Source: Armatimonadota bacterium
GTDB taxonomy: Bacteria; Sysuimicrobiota; Sysuimicrobiia; Sysuimicrobiales; Sysuimicrobiaceae
Direction of reading: 5' to 3'
NCBI GenBank assembly: GCA_031432545.1
Contig: JAVKGX010000004.1
Coordinates: 1-64,000, forward strand
Length of the DNA: 64,000 nucleotides
Under the pieces are notes generated by a model. The model was not told where the DNA came from and searched no databases. It saw nothing but the letters and a program-made list of their open reading frames with translations. The position numbers were made by a program, and so were the translations under genes. Shown here one piece after another: positions 1-8,694 of this stretch. Numbering within the stretch: the first letter of the stretch is position 1; each line of letters begins with the position of its first letter.

Positions 1-2
1 AG

Positions 3-347
3 GAGTTCGAGGGGTGGTGCCAGCAGCATGGGGACGGGAAGGCGGCGGAGACGTTGGGACGGGACTGGGACCGAATGGTGACGTTTTACCGGTACCCCCA
101 GGAGCACTGGCGGCACCTGCGGACAGTCAACGTGGTGGAATCCCCCTTTGCGGCGCTGCGGCTACGGACGGATGCGGCCAAGCGGTTCAAGAAGGTGGAG
201 CGGGCCACGGCGGTGATCTGGAGGATGCTGATGGTGGCCCAGACGAGGTTCCGGCGGCTGAACGCCCCGGAGCTGCTGGCCAAGGTTTACGTGGGGGTCC
301 GGTACGAGGACGGGATCGAGGCCGCCGGGAAGGAGGTCGCCGCCTGA
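3..347 (+). CDS. IS256-family transposase, C-terminal part (5' end outside window)
   Basis: The frame is open from the left edge to a TGA at 345-347 and gives about 114 residues. The segment around HWRHLRTVNVVES, followed by the RLRTDAAKR and RRLNAPELL stretches, matches the C-terminal end of IS256-family DDE transposases (family knowledge). The catalytic DDE core must lie upstream, outside the window. The terminal-repeat-like sequence right after the stop supports an intact 3' end of the element. Whether the element is complete cannot be judged here. No coding relation to the genes that follow is seen. Confidence 0.85.
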   Translation, partial: EFEGWCQQHGDGKAAETLGRDWDRMVTFYRYPQEHWRHLRTVNVVESPFAALRLRTDAAKRFKKVERATAVIWRMLMVAQTRFRRLNAPELLAKVYVGVRYEDGIEAAGKEVAA

Positions 348-374
348 GTGTTTACACACTTTTGACGGAACCTC
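348..374 (+). mobile_element. Right terminal region of the IS256-family element
   Basis: Immediately after the transposase stop comes GTGTTTACACACTTTTGACG and then GAACC. IS256-family ends typically have this form, with a TGTTTACACA-like core next to TTTTGACGG. The exact outer boundary and target duplication cannot be fixed because the left end is outside the window. Confidence 0.6.
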
Positions 375-472
375 ACGGAAGGGGGTTGAGCGGGCAAGGG
401 ACCGATACTCGGCCTTTGGAGGTGAGGCGGCCTCGCGAGAGCTGGCTCCGTTGGGGTGAGCTGGACGAGGGA

Positions 473-753
473 ATGGTGTTCAGCGTTCGGGACTTTCACA
501 GGCTGGTAAGGCTCCTGGAGGAGCGGCCGGAGCGGAGGGTCGAGTCTCGGGCTTTCTGCTCCGCCAGGAGCTGCTGTGCCTCCCGCGGCTGGTACACCAC
601 CTGCCTGCGGAGGTCCCGAAGCTCCGGCAGACCACCGAGGAGCTGGTGGAAGCGCAGAGGGCGAGGGAGCAGCGCCTGGAAGAGGCTGCTGCGGGCCTGA
701 CCGGGGCGCAGGGCCATCATGGTGGGGAACCCGGTCGTAGCCGCGGGAAGTAA
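473..753 (+). pseudogene. Frameshifted remnant of a DUF3782-like / PD-(D/E)XK-associated coiled-coil protein
   Basis: From ATG 473 the frame reads FSVRDFHRLVRLLEERPE, a typical N-terminus of the DUF3782-type nuclease-like proteins common in thermophilic bacteria. Around 555-560 the homology jumps frame and continues as RQELLCLPRLVHHLPAEV and then a Glu/Arg-rich heptad-like stretch (TEELVEAQRAREQR), ending at TAA 751-753. One missing base near 557-560 explains the shift. The protein is also far too short: the C-terminal nuclease domain is absent. It sits between the IS256 end and the damaged alkyltransferase-like gene, so it is best read as a decayed fragment. The family assignment is from recall. 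Confidence 0.6.
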
Positions 754-1110
754 GTTTTGGAAGCAAACACCCGTTCGCGTTTGAAATCCGGTTGAAACTG
801 GAGCCTGCGTCGGCAAATGGCGTAATTTAGCGGCTTCTGGCCTGCGGGTGGCGGTCTCCAAAGCCGCGCGGTGGCCCTGCCTTCCTCCTTCGTAGCCTCG
901 GGCGAGGCCGCCCGTCGCGTTGACCACGCGATACCACGGCAGCCCGACACCGCCTGCGTGAGCAATCCACCCCACTTCCCGTGCGGCGCCCGGACGCCCC
1001 GCCAGGGAGGCCACCTGCCCGTACGTCACGACCCTACCAACGGGCACCGCCGCCACGATGGCCCTCACGCGTTCCGTAAAGACTGCGGATCGGGTGCGCT
1101 CGATCCTCAT
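496..1110 (-). CDS. MGMT/alkyltransferase-like protein with replaced C-terminus (probably defective)
   Basis: The first about 85 residues (1110 down to about 856) are a clear MGMT-family DNA-binding domain: PVGRVVTYGQVASLAG, then GLPWYRVVNATG. The Cys of the alkyl-acceptor PCHRV motif is Trp (PWYRV), as in alkyltransferase-like (ATL) proteins, which bind alkylated guanine without repairing it and hand it to nucleotide excision repair (family knowledge). After HRAALE the expected C-terminus is missing. The frame continues for about 120 residues of unrelated sequence antisense to the neighbouring gene remnant and stops at 496. The true gene was probably truncated by the rearrangement that brought in the IS element. 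Confidence 0.6.
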   Translation of the reverse strand: MRIERTRSAVFTERVRAIVAAVPVGRVVTYGQVASLAGRPGAAREVGWIAHAGGVGLPWYRVVNATGGLARGYEGGRQGHRAALETATRRPEAAKLRHLPTQAPVSTGFQTRTGVCFQNLLPAATTGFPTMMALRPGQARSSLFQALLPRPLRFHQLLGGLPELRDLRRQVVYQPREAQQLLAEQKARDSTLRSGRSSRSLTSL

Positions 1111-1252
1111 GGTAGATGTGGCGTCGAACGGATTCTACCCCGTGTAGGTCCCTCGCCGCACCTACCATTCCCTTGCCCACTCAGCATGGCACCGGTCTTG
1201 CTACCGAACCCGCACACGAAGGCTCCACACTGCGGGTCGACCGCGGGGAGCG

Positions 1253-4200
1253 GTGATGACCACGGACGAGACCAACCGACAGGTGTTCGTACAGGGCCGA
1301 ATTCCTTCTCACTGGCTTGTCGAGCAGATGCCGGAGGCCATCTGGGCCACGGACGCTGCGTTGCGGTTCGTGGCAGCGGGAGGGCTGGCCGCGCGCGACT
1401 TGGATCTCGATCCGACGCGAGTGGTTGGTGCCACGGTATACGAGTATTTCCAGACGACCGACCCCTCCTATCCCCCCCTCGCGGCGCACCTGCGCGCCCT
1501 GCACGGTGAGACCGGCGGCTACCAGTTCGCCCGCGGCGGCCACACGTACCTCGTGCGCACGGCCCCGGTACGCCACGGGATCGGCAGGGTCGTCGGCGTC
1601 GTGGCCTGCGCGACCGACGTAACCGATCTGGTGCGCCTTGCGGGCCAGACGCCCGAGCGGACCGTGCTGAGCGAGCTGCCGCTACCGGTAGTACGCGTCG
1701 ACGCCCAACTGCGCGTGAGGTTTGCGAATCCGCAGGCCCGGTCCGCACTGGGCGCCTCAGTCGCCGAAGATGCCCCGTTCGACGAGGGACCGGCTCCTGC
1801 GGTTCTCGTCGAAGCGGCCGGCAGCGCCCTGCGCAGCGGCCAGCCATCGACCGTCGATTGCGAGGGGTACCGCTGGTACGCCGCACCCGCTCCCGGCACC
1901 TCCGGCGCTCCCGACGGCGCGATCCTCGTGGGCACTGACCTCGCCCTCACGCCCAGCGCCCCCTGGGGCCCTGGCGATCCACGGTGGTGGCACGAGTGGT
2001 CGGAAGCCGTCGGCCTGCTGACGACGCGCCAGACTGTGTCGGAAATCGCCCAGACCCTGGTCGACCGTGCCTGCGCGCTCGCGGGTGCAGACTTGGGAGT
2101 CGTACGTCTGTGGGCGATGGAGGACCAGCGGTTGCTGGCCGATGTCGCCGTCGGCGGATGGGAAGGCGCTTGTTGGGATCGTCTGCGGCCCGACCTGCCG
2201 CTCCCATGGGGTGAAGCCGTATGGCTGGATGTCGACGGGCCGCATGCTCGCGAGTTGGGGCTTGCCCCCGGCGGTGTCGGCCGCGCCCTTGCCGTGACCG
2301 CCGCCGGCGCGCTCGTCCGGGGTATCGTTTGCTTGGCGTGGGAGCAAGGGGATCCCCCATCGGGTGATCAGTACGTCGCCCCTGTGATGAGGCTCGTCGG
2401 CCTCGCGCAGGCCGTGGCCTCGCTGCACGTCGGGCTGGATCGGGCGCAGGGCGAGCGGGCCGCTCTGGAGGCCGAGCGCCGCCTACTGGAGAGTTGGGTC
2501 GACTCGGACGCATCCGAGCAAGCCGCGGCTGGATGCCTGAACACCCTAGTCTCGTTGCTGCGGGCCACAGGCGGCGCCGTGTACGTACGTGAAGGGGACC
2601 TGTGGGTGCGGGCGCATCACATCGGTCCCCGCGAGCCGGCCCGTACCTTTCCCGTGCACGACGGGGCGGCCCTGGGGGCCGTGCTCGAAGGCCGCCCGCG
2701 CATGGTCCGGCCTACCGGTGCCGACCCTGCGTTCACCGGGGAAGGGCTGGAAGGGGTTCACGTTGCACTGGCCTCTGAGGGTCTGGAGGCCGTCCTCAGT
2801 GTCGAGAGCGCCACGGATCGCGCCTTCTGTGCAGCCGACCTGGACGTGGTCCAGACCGCCGCGCGCCACTTTGGCTGGATCCTAAGCCGGCGCCGGGCCG
2901 ACCCCACGTCGCAGACGGAGCGGTTTCGGGCGATCGTCGACCGGCACCCACTGGGGATGGCCGTCCTGGACGGCGGGCGCATCGTGCGCTACGTGAACGC
3001 GCGCGCCACCGACCTCCTCGGCCTTCCTCTCGACGAAGTCTCAGGACGCCCGCTCGCGGAGTTCGTGCACCCCGCAGACCGCGCCACCGTCGATGCCGCG
3101 CTCGTCAGGCTGTATGCGCATCCGGACGCCACGACCGATTGGGCAGCCCGGTTGCTGCGCCCGGATGCCGAGTCCAGGTGGGTCGAGTTCGTCGGCCGCA
3201 ACCAGATGCTCGACCCCGCCGTGGGAGGTGTCGTGCTCAGCCTGCGCGACGTCTCCGCCGAGCGCCAGACCTGGGAGGACCTGTTGCGGCAAGCCGCCGA
3301 CCTGGAAGCCGGGCGCGAGCTGGCGGCCAGCCTCCGCCAGACCTACAACCTGCGGGAGGTCTGCGTGCGCGCCACGGAACGCGCCGCCGATCTGATGCGA
3401 GCCGACCACTCGGCCCTCGCGCTGTTGGACCCCGAAGGCGAGTCCCTCACGCTGTGCCACGTACAGGGGCCCCTGGAGGCGCTTGCGAATGCGAGTTTTC
3501 CCTTGTCGGGTGTCCTCGCGGAGGTGATCGGCAGCGGCCGACCGCGACGGATCGACTGGCCACAGGGCGATCCGATTTTCTCCGAACGCGCCGGGTTCGG
3601 CTCCACGCTCATCGTGCCCTTGGGTGGGCCGCCTTCGGCGATCGGAGCGCTGTGCGTCGCGCGCCGGTCTGCGGGCGAGGCGTTCGACGACCTCGACCTG
3701 CGGCGCCTGCAGACGTTGGCGGACCCGGTCGCAGACGCCATCGGCCGGGCGCAGGCGGCCGGCAATCTGGAACGCGCGTACATCGACGTGGTGCTCGCGC
3801 TGGCCCGCGCCATGGACGCGCACGACGCCCTGGGCTCCGGGCACGGGAGTGCCGTGGCCCATTGGGCCGAGGCCGTCGCCCGTCGGCTGGGCTGCTCCGA
3901 TCAAGAGAGCCGAGATGTCCGCTGGGCGGCCCTGCTGCACAACGTCGGAAAGGTCGGTGTCCCCGAGGAAATCCTGCGCAAGACCTCCCCCCTGTCCAAG
4001 GACGAGGCTGCGCTGCTGCGTCAGTACCCCGTCATCGGTGCCGAGATGCTGCGACCCGCCCCGGGCCTGCGGAGGGTCGCCGAGCTGGTGAGACACCAGC
4101 AGGAGCGGTGGGACGGCACCGGGTATCCCGATGGCCTGCGTGGCGAGGAGATACCGTTGGGGTCGAGGATCATCGCTGTCGCCGATGCCTACAACGCGAT

Positions 4201-4339
4201 GACCGAACACCGGCGATACAAGGTGGCTCGAGGCCACGCCGAGGCCGCCTCCGAGCTCAGGCGGGGCGCCGGAGCACAGTTCGATCCGAACGTGGTGAAG
4301 GTGTTCTTGGACCTTTTGGCAGAGTCACGGGCGGTGTAA
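1253..4339 (+). CDS. Multi-sensor PAS/GAF protein with a degenerate HD-GYP output domain
   Basis: Predicted cytosolic signalling protein of 1028 residues with no membrane segment. Order seen: PAS (about 24-125), PAS-like (137-225), GAF (245-405), GAF (415-545), PAS (555-675), GAF (690-840), HD-GYP (845-1025). Active HD-GYP domains hydrolyse cyclic di-GMP with a metal centre built from an HD pair and further His/Asp residues. Here the HD pair is H896-N897 (LLHNVGKVG) and the usual HH pair of the GYP segment is H948-Q949 (RHQQERWDGTGYP), so catalysis is doubtful and a binding or sensor role is possible. GTG 1253 and ATG 1256 are adjacent; GGGGAG just upstream fits either. It stands alone, followed by a promoter for the next gene. 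Confidence 0.9.
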   Translation: MMTTDETNRQVFVQGRIPSHWLVEQMPEAIWATDAALRFVAAGGLAARDLDLDPTRVVGATVYEYFQTTDPSYPPLAAHLRALHGETGGYQFARGGHTYLVRTAPVRHGIGRVVGVVACATDVTDLVRLAGQTPERTVLSELPLPVVRVDAQLRVRFANPQARSALGASVAEDAPFDEGPAPAVLVEAAGSALRSGQPSTVDCEGYRWYAAPAPGTSGAPDGAILVGTDLALTPSAPWGPGDPRWWHEWSEAVGLLTTRQTVSEIAQTLVDRACALAGADLGVVRLWAMEDQRLLADVAVGGWEGACWDRLRPDLPLPWGEAVWLDVDGPHARELGLAPGGVGRALAVTAAGALVRGIVCLAWEQGDPPSGDQYVAPVMRLVGLAQAVASLHVGLDRAQGERAALEAERRLLESWVDSDASEQAAAGCLNTLVSLLRATGGAVYVREGDLWVRAHHIGPREPARTFPVHDGAALGAVLEGRPRMVRPTGADPAFTGEGLEGVHVALASEGLEAVLSVESATDRAFCAADLDVVQTAARHFGWILSRRRADPTSQTERFRAIVDRHPLGMAVLDGGRIVRYVNARATDLLGLPLDEVSGRPLAEFVHPADRATVDAALVRLYAHPDATTDWAARLLRPDAESRWVEFVGRNQMLDPAVGGVVLSLRDVSAERQTWEDLLRQAADLEAGRELAASLRQTYNLREVCVRATERAADLMRADHSALALLDPEGESLTLCHVQGPLEALANASFPLSGVLAEVIGSGRPRRIDWPQGDPIFSERAGFGSTLIVPLGGPPSAIGALCVARRSAGEAFDDLDLRRLQTLADPVADAIGRAQAAGNLERAYIDVVLALARAMDAHDALGSGHGSAVAHWAEAVARRLGCSDQESRDVRWAALLHNVGKVGVPEEILRKTSPLSKDEAALLRQYPVIGAEMLRPAPGLRRVAELVRHQQERWDGTGYPDGLRGEEIPLGSRIIAVADAYNAMTEHRRYKVARGHAEAASELRRGAGAQFDPNVVKVFLDLLAESRAV

Positions 4340-4437
4340 AGCCCCGGCGCGAGTCCAGCGCGGCCCTCTCCCCAGGCCGCCCAGGCCTTCAGGCTCGTCC
4401 GCCCACGGAACGATCGACTCGAAAGCACCGTCGCTTC

Positions 4438-4466
4438 CTGACGTCTGCCGCACCCACCGGTACAAT
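4438..4466 (+). promoter_or_regulatory. Sigma70-like promoter before the coxL-type gene
   Basis: CTGACG (4438-4443) and TACAAT (4461-4466) are separated by exactly 17 bases. This places a transcription start near 4473 and a 5' leader of about 24 bases with GGGAG before ATG 4497. It suggests the molybdenum hydroxylase gene is transcribed separately from the HD-GYP gene. Confidence 0.6.
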
Positions 4467-4496
4467 AAGCACCGACACCGTGCACGGGAGTCGGAG

Positions 4497-6785
4497 ATGG
4501 CGCAGGGTCCGAGTTGGGCCGGGCGGCGGATGCCACGGATCGAGGATCCGAAGCTGATCCGCGGCCAGGGGGCGTTCCTCGACGATCTCGCCCTGCCGGG
4601 TGCGCTGCATCTGGTCGTGGTGCGCAGTCCGCACGCCCACGCGCGCGTGCTCGGTGTCGATCCCGCGAAGGCCACCCAGCAGCCGGGTGTGGTTGCGGTG
4701 CTCACCGCTGCCGATCTGGACATCGACGCCGTTCCGGCCGAAGTGCCACGGGGAGCGAACCCCGCGTTGCACCCTCCGCTGGCCCGTGACGTGGTTCGCT
4801 ACGTAGGACAGCCCGTCGCCGCAGTGCTCGCGGCAAGCCGCCCCGCGGCAGAAGACGCCACCAACGCCGTCGAAGTCGCCTACGAGCCCCTCGACGCCCT
4901 CGTGGATCCGCTGGAGGCAGTCGAAGACCGCTCGCTTGTGCATCCGGACCTGGCCACGAATGTCGCCTATCGCAGGCGCATCCGCGCTGGAGACCCCGAT
5001 GCGGCGTTCGCGCGCCCGCACCGGGTGATCCGGCAGCGCATCCGAAGCCAGAGGGTCGCCGGCATCCCCATGGAGACCCGGGGCACCGCCGCGGCGTGGG
5101 ACGGCAGTCGCGGCACCCTCACGGTGTGGTCTTCCACCCAGGTACCGCACGACCTGCGCGACACGCTCGCGGAGGTGCTCGATCTCCCGACCACCCGGGT
5201 GCGGGTCATCGCCCCGGACGTCGGAGGTGGCTTCGGGGTCAAGCTCAACGTCTACCCCGAAGACGTGCTGGTGGCCGCGCTCGCCCAGCGGTTCGGGCGA
5301 CCCGTGAAGTGGGTGGAGACGAGGCGCGAGAGCCTGGTGGCGACCGCACACGGACGCGACCAGGTCTGCGACCTCGAAGTCGCCTGCGATCGACGCGGCA
5401 AGGTGCTGGCGTTGCGTGCCCGCATCGTCGCCGACGTCGGTGCCTACCTGTTGACCACCACCGCCGAGGTCCCCACGCTGACGCTGCGGATGCTCCAGGG
5501 TCCATACTCGATCCGCAACATCGACGCTGAGGTCGTCGAGGTCTATACGCACAAGACACCGACGGGTGCCTATCGCGGCGCGGGAAGACCGGAGGCCACG
5601 TACTACCTGGAGCGCGCGATGGATTTGGTGGCGGCCGAACTCGGCTTCGATCCTGCGGAGGTCCGCGGGCGCAATCTGCTGCCCAAGAGCGCCTTTCCCT
5701 ACCGCGCCGCGACCCGCCTGCGCTACGACAGCGGCGACTACCGACGAGCGCTCGACATGCTGCTCGAGCGCGCCGACTACGCTCGGCTACGCGAAGAACA
5801 ACGACGCGCGCGTCAGGCCGGGCGCTACGTCGGCATCGGGTTGTCGACCTATGTGGAAGTGTGCGCGTTCGGATGGGAACGCGCCACGGTGAGGGTGGGG
5901 CCCGACGGCAGCGCCGTCGTCTACACCGGCACCTCCCCCCACGGGCAGGGAGCGGCCAGCGCCTTCGCGCAGATCGTCGCCGACCGCCTCGGCATCCCGC
6001 CCGACCGCGTGCAGATCGTGCACGGCGACACGCTGGCGGTCCCGACGGGAATGGGAACGGGGGGCAGCCGCACGCTCGTCGTCGGCGGGTCGGCCATCCT
6101 CCGCGCGGCCGACAGGGTCCGCAAGAAGATGCTGCGCATCGCCGCGCACGTGCTGGAAGCCTCCGTGCGGGACCTGGAGGTCCGCGACGGGGCGATCGCG
6201 GTGCGGGGGGTGCCCGACCGCGTGCTCTCCGTAGCCGAGGTCGCCGAGTTGGCGCACAGCACCCGCAGGTGGTTCCCAGGGTCGGAACCGGGTCTGGAGG
6301 AGAGCGCGACGTTCTCGATCGGCGACTCGACGTTTCCGTTCGGCGCACACCTGTGTGTCGTCGAAGTCGACCCCGGCACGGGCCAGGTGGGCGTACTGCG
6401 CTACGTGAGCGTCGACGACTGCGGCGTGGTCATGAATCCGCTGCTCGTAGAAGGACAGATCCACGGTGGTATCGTCCAGGCCATGGGCCAGGCCCTGTTC
6501 GAGGAGGTCGCCTACGATGCGGGCGGGCAGCCGCTGCAGCTGACCCTCGCGGAGTATCCGGTTCCGCGGGCCGCCCACGTCCCGCCCATAGAGACGCATC
6601 GCACCGTCACACCTTCCCCGACCAATCCCCTGGGCGCCAAGGGTGTGGGCGAAGCGGGGACGATCGGTGGCACCCCGGCGTTCGTCAACGCGGTCGTCGA
6701 CGCGCTGGCACCTTTTGGCATCCGCCACCTGGACATGCCCCTGCGCCCGGAACGGATATGGCGTGCCCTCCGGCAGACGCAGTGA
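4497..6785 (+). CDS. CoxL-type molybdopterin-binding large subunit (form II, xanthine dehydrogenase family)
   Basis: Protein of 762 residues of the xanthine dehydrogenase/aerobic CO dehydrogenase large-subunit family, which holds the Mo-pterin cytosine dinucleotide cofactor and hydroxylates or oxidises small substrates. The full-length fold is visible, including VGGGFGVKL (about 242), AYRGAGR (358-364) and the catalytic Glu of GVGEAGTIGG (E719). AYRGAGR is the form II loop; true CO dehydrogenases (form I) carry AYRCSFR, so CO oxidation should not be assumed. No FAD (CoxM) or 2Fe-2S (CoxS) subunit gene is adjacent, which is unusual. The substrate is unknown. Confidence 0.85.
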   Translation: MAQGPSWAGRRMPRIEDPKLIRGQGAFLDDLALPGALHLVVVRSPHAHARVLGVDPAKATQQPGVVAVLTAADLDIDAVPAEVPRGANPALHPPLARDVVRYVGQPVAAVLAASRPAAEDATNAVEVAYEPLDALVDPLEAVEDRSLVHPDLATNVAYRRRIRAGDPDAAFARPHRVIRQRIRSQRVAGIPMETRGTAAAWDGSRGTLTVWSSTQVPHDLRDTLAEVLDLPTTRVRVIAPDVGGGFGVKLNVYPEDVLVAALAQRFGRPVKWVETRRESLVATAHGRDQVCDLEVACDRRGKVLALRARIVADVGAYLLTTTAEVPTLTLRMLQGPYSIRNIDAEVVEVYTHKTPTGAYRGAGRPEATYYLERAMDLVAAELGFDPAEVRGRNLLPKSAFPYRAATRLRYDSGDYRRALDMLLERADYARLREEQRRARQAGRYVGIGLSTYVEVCAFGWERATVRVGPDGSAVVYTGTSPHGQGAASAFAQIVADRLGIPPDRVQIVHGDTLAVPTGMGTGGSRTLVVGGSAILRAADRVRKKMLRIAAHVLEASVRDLEVRDGAIAVRGVPDRVLSVAEVAELAHSTRRWFPGSEPGLEESATFSIGDSTFPFGAHLCVVEVDPGTGQVGVLRYVSVDDCGVVMNPLLVEGQIHGGIVQAMGQALFEEVAYDAGGQPLQLTLAEYPVPRAAHVPPIETHRTVTPSPTNPLGAKGVGEAGTIGGTPAFVNAVVDALAPFGIRHLDMPLRPERIWRALRQTQ

Positions 6786-6815
6786 GGTCGGTGCCCGTGC
6801 CGGAGCGTCGGCCGA

Positions 6816-7343
6816 CTATAACCGGTAGGCCTTCACCGCAGCCGGCGGGAACTCCGCCCGGTCGATCGCTGCTGTGAGGTTTCGGAGGGTCGTCCGTGCC
6901 TGGATCACCTGTACTCGGCTCAGGTGTCCCTTGCGGATCGCTTCTTCGAACTCGTCCTCGTCCAAGACCGAATAGGTTCCGTCCGGCGCCACCCAGATGT
7001 CGAGGAACAGATCGACCAGCGGCTCCAGGGTCTTCGGGTCCGCTCCTCGCCACCGCACCGGCTTGAGGACGTCGACGTAGTACCCCATCCAGCTTCCATC
7101 CGGACGGTAGACGCGGCCGACGTCGTAGGGCCGCCCTTTGAACAGGAACCACACCGCCCAGTACCCGGTGTCCAAGACCACCTCCCCGAGGTGTCGCAGC
7201 GGCCTGGAGGGCGACAACGCGTGAGCGAGGACGATCTTCTTTTCGCTCGCCTCGAGGAGTTCCGACTCGATGCGCAGGCGGTGCGACGGCGGTCGGACGA
7301 ACTCGAAGGCGAGCCGGCCGATGACGCGTTCTGGGGGGATCAT
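6816..7343 (-). CDS. DUF402 family protein
   Basis: Protein of 175 residues. The C-terminal part has the DUF402 pattern: WMGYYVDVLKPVRW, then DLFLDIWVAPDG and a DEDEFEEAIRKG segment. Family members include nucleoside tri-/diphosphatases and the FAU-1 RNA-binding protein; the acidic residues of VDLFLDI and LDEDEFEE are the usual metal ligands (family knowledge). The frame is open upstream through the tRNA gene, so the internal ATG at 7343 (MIPPERVIGR), where homology begins, was chosen. It lies downstream of tRNA-Pro on the same strand and may share its transcript. It converges on the coxL-type gene. Confidence 0.75.
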   Translation of the reverse strand: MIPPERVIGRLAFEFVRPPSHRLRIESELLEASEKKIVLAHALSPSRPLRHLGEVVLDTGYWAVWFLFKGRPYDVGRVYRPDGSWMGYYVDVLKPVRWRGADPKTLEPLVDLFLDIWVAPDGTYSVLDEDEFEEAIRKGHLSRVQVIQARTTLRNLTAAIDRAEFPPAAVKAYRL

Positions 7344-7469
7344 GGGTGGTGACTGGTTCCCCGCCCCCGAACCGGCAACCACGACTTGCCGGGGACCCCG
7401 GACCGGAGGTCGGCGGTTTCCGGGCAAGTCACGCGACCCGCCCTCGATACGATTCCTTGGCCAAGCGAC

Positions 7470-7546
7470 TGGTCGGGCCGGGCGGACTTGAACCGCCGAC
7501 CTCCTGAACCCCATTCAGGCGCGCTACCAGGCTGCGCTACGGCCCG
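7470..7546 (-). tRNA. tRNA-Pro (anticodon GGG)
   Basis: Read on the minus strand: 5' acceptor arm CGGGCCG pairs with 3' CGGCCCG; the D stem is GCGC/GCGC; the anticodon stem CCTGA/TCAGG encloses loop ATGGGGT with anticodon GGG; the T arm is GGCGG-TTCAAGT-CCGCC. The terminal CCA is encoded (TGG at 7470-7472 on the plus strand). All stems pair fully, so it should be functional. GGG reads Pro CCC and CCT codons, CCC being frequent in this G+C-rich genome. Confidence 0.96.
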
Positions 7547-7559
7547 ACCGGACGGCCGC

Positions 7560-7565
7560 ATTATA
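7560..7565 (-). promoter_or_regulatory. -10 element of the tRNA-Pro promoter
   Basis: A perfect TATAAT on the minus strand lies 13 bases before the tRNA 5' end, the expected distance for a start a few bases upstream of the mature tRNA. No convincing TTGACA-like -35 is seen 16-18 bases further up. Confidence 0.5.
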
Positions 7566-7623
7566 ACACGCGCCCCACGCGCGCCGGCCACACGACGAGC
7601 GCGCGCGATCGGAATGCGCCACC

Positions 7624-8655
7624 TCAGATCGTGTCGGAGATGCCGATCCGCTGGGCGAGGGCCAAGGGGTTCCGCCAAAAGGCCTCGCGCCGCCGACCGC
7701 CAGCCAGCAACTCGAGCAAGACCGCTGTCAGGGCCTCGTTGACCGGCGCCGCCATCCCCACCTCGCGGGCGATGCGCGATACGGCGCCGTTGAGATAGAC
7801 GACCTCCGACTCCCGCGCCGTCTGGTGCACGTCGTACCACAACGACGGCATCTTGCTGCCGCGGCCGGCGCCGGCCCTCGGTGCGAGCAGCGCGCGGGCC
7901 AACGGCGACGGCATGGCGATGACGGACGGGAGCAGCCGCGTTGGATAGGCGGGCAGGTTGACGACCCGCGCGCCCACCGTGCGCATCACGGAGAGCGCCT
8001 CCCGCAGCATCCGACGCTCGATCGCAAACGCCACCGGGTCCCGGTAGATCTCCGCTGCAGACATGTCGAGGATGGCGGAGGTGGCGTTTGCGACGAGGTT
8101 CAGCAAGAGTTTCGACCACTTCAGGTCCACCCCACGCCGGTAGGCGCGCGTCCGCAGACCCGAGGCGGCCAGCATCCGGGCGATGTCGCCCACCTCCGCG
8201 CCCTGCCAGGGCGCCACCCCGATGCCCCCCCGATTATGGCGGACGACCCGTCCGGGTGAGACAAGCGATGCGCCGATGGTGGCGGCGCCCGCGACCACCC
8301 GGCCAGCGCCCAGACGGCCCGCCAGCGTCTGCTCGTGACCGACGCCGTTCTGCATCGCCACCACCCGCACCGAATCCCCGACGCCATCGGCCAGGTCGGC
8401 AGCCGCCGCCTCCGTCTGATACCCCCTGACGGTCAGGAAGACGACATCGGGGGCGTAGGGGACGTCCGACAGCCGTGTGACCGGCAACGGCCGGGATCGG
8501 ATTCCGCCGTAGGGGCCGACGAGCTCAAGCCCGTCCTGCCGTATCGCGTCCGCGTGCTCCCGACGGCACATGAGGGTCACGCGGTGGCCGGACGCGGCCA
8601 TGTACCCGCCGATGAGCGACCCGAGTGCGCCCGCACCGTACACGAGGACGTTCAT
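7624..8655 (-). CDS. 2-dehydropantoate 2-reductase family protein (PanE/ApbA-like)
   Basis: Protein of 343 residues starting MNVLVYGAGALGSLIG, the NADP-binding GxGxxG fold of ketopantoate reductases. A motif near residue 190, KWSKLLLNLVANA, contains the Lys and Asn that the family uses for hydride transfer and substrate binding. These enzymes reduce 2-dehydropantoate to pantoate for coenzyme A synthesis, though many paralogues have other substrates. Start ATG 8655 follows GGGGGAG by 10 bases. It lies 39 bases after plsY in the long minus-strand run, where many Firmicutes have gpsA; the substrate is therefore not certain. Confidence 0.8.
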   Translation of the reverse strand: MNVLVYGAGALGSLIGGYMAASGHRVTLMCRREHADAIRQDGLELVGPYGGIRSRPLPVTRLSDVPYAPDVVFLTVRGYQTEAAAADLADGVGDSVRVVAMQNGVGHEQTLAGRLGAGRVVAGAATIGASLVSPGRVVRHNRGGIGVAPWQGAEVGDIARMLAASGLRTRAYRRGVDLKWSKLLLNLVANATSAILDMSAAEIYRDPVAFAIERRMLREALSVMRTVGARVVNLPAYPTRLLPSVIAMPSPLARALLAPRAGAGRGSKMPSLWYDVHQTARESEVVYLNGAVSRIAREVGMAAPVNEALTAVLLELLAGGRRREAFWRNPLALAQRIGISDTI

Positions 8656-8694
8656 CGTGCGCCGGCTCCCCCACACCCGAGGATGGGGCCTCGC

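Noticed and set aside
4497-6785. True aerobic CO dehydrogenase
   Set aside because: The active-site loop is AYRGAGR (form II), not AYRCSFR, and the CoxM/CoxS partner genes are absent.
7470-7546. tRNA-Pro as an integration site
   Set aside because: No integrase or direct repeat of the tRNA 3' end was seen in the flanking sequence.
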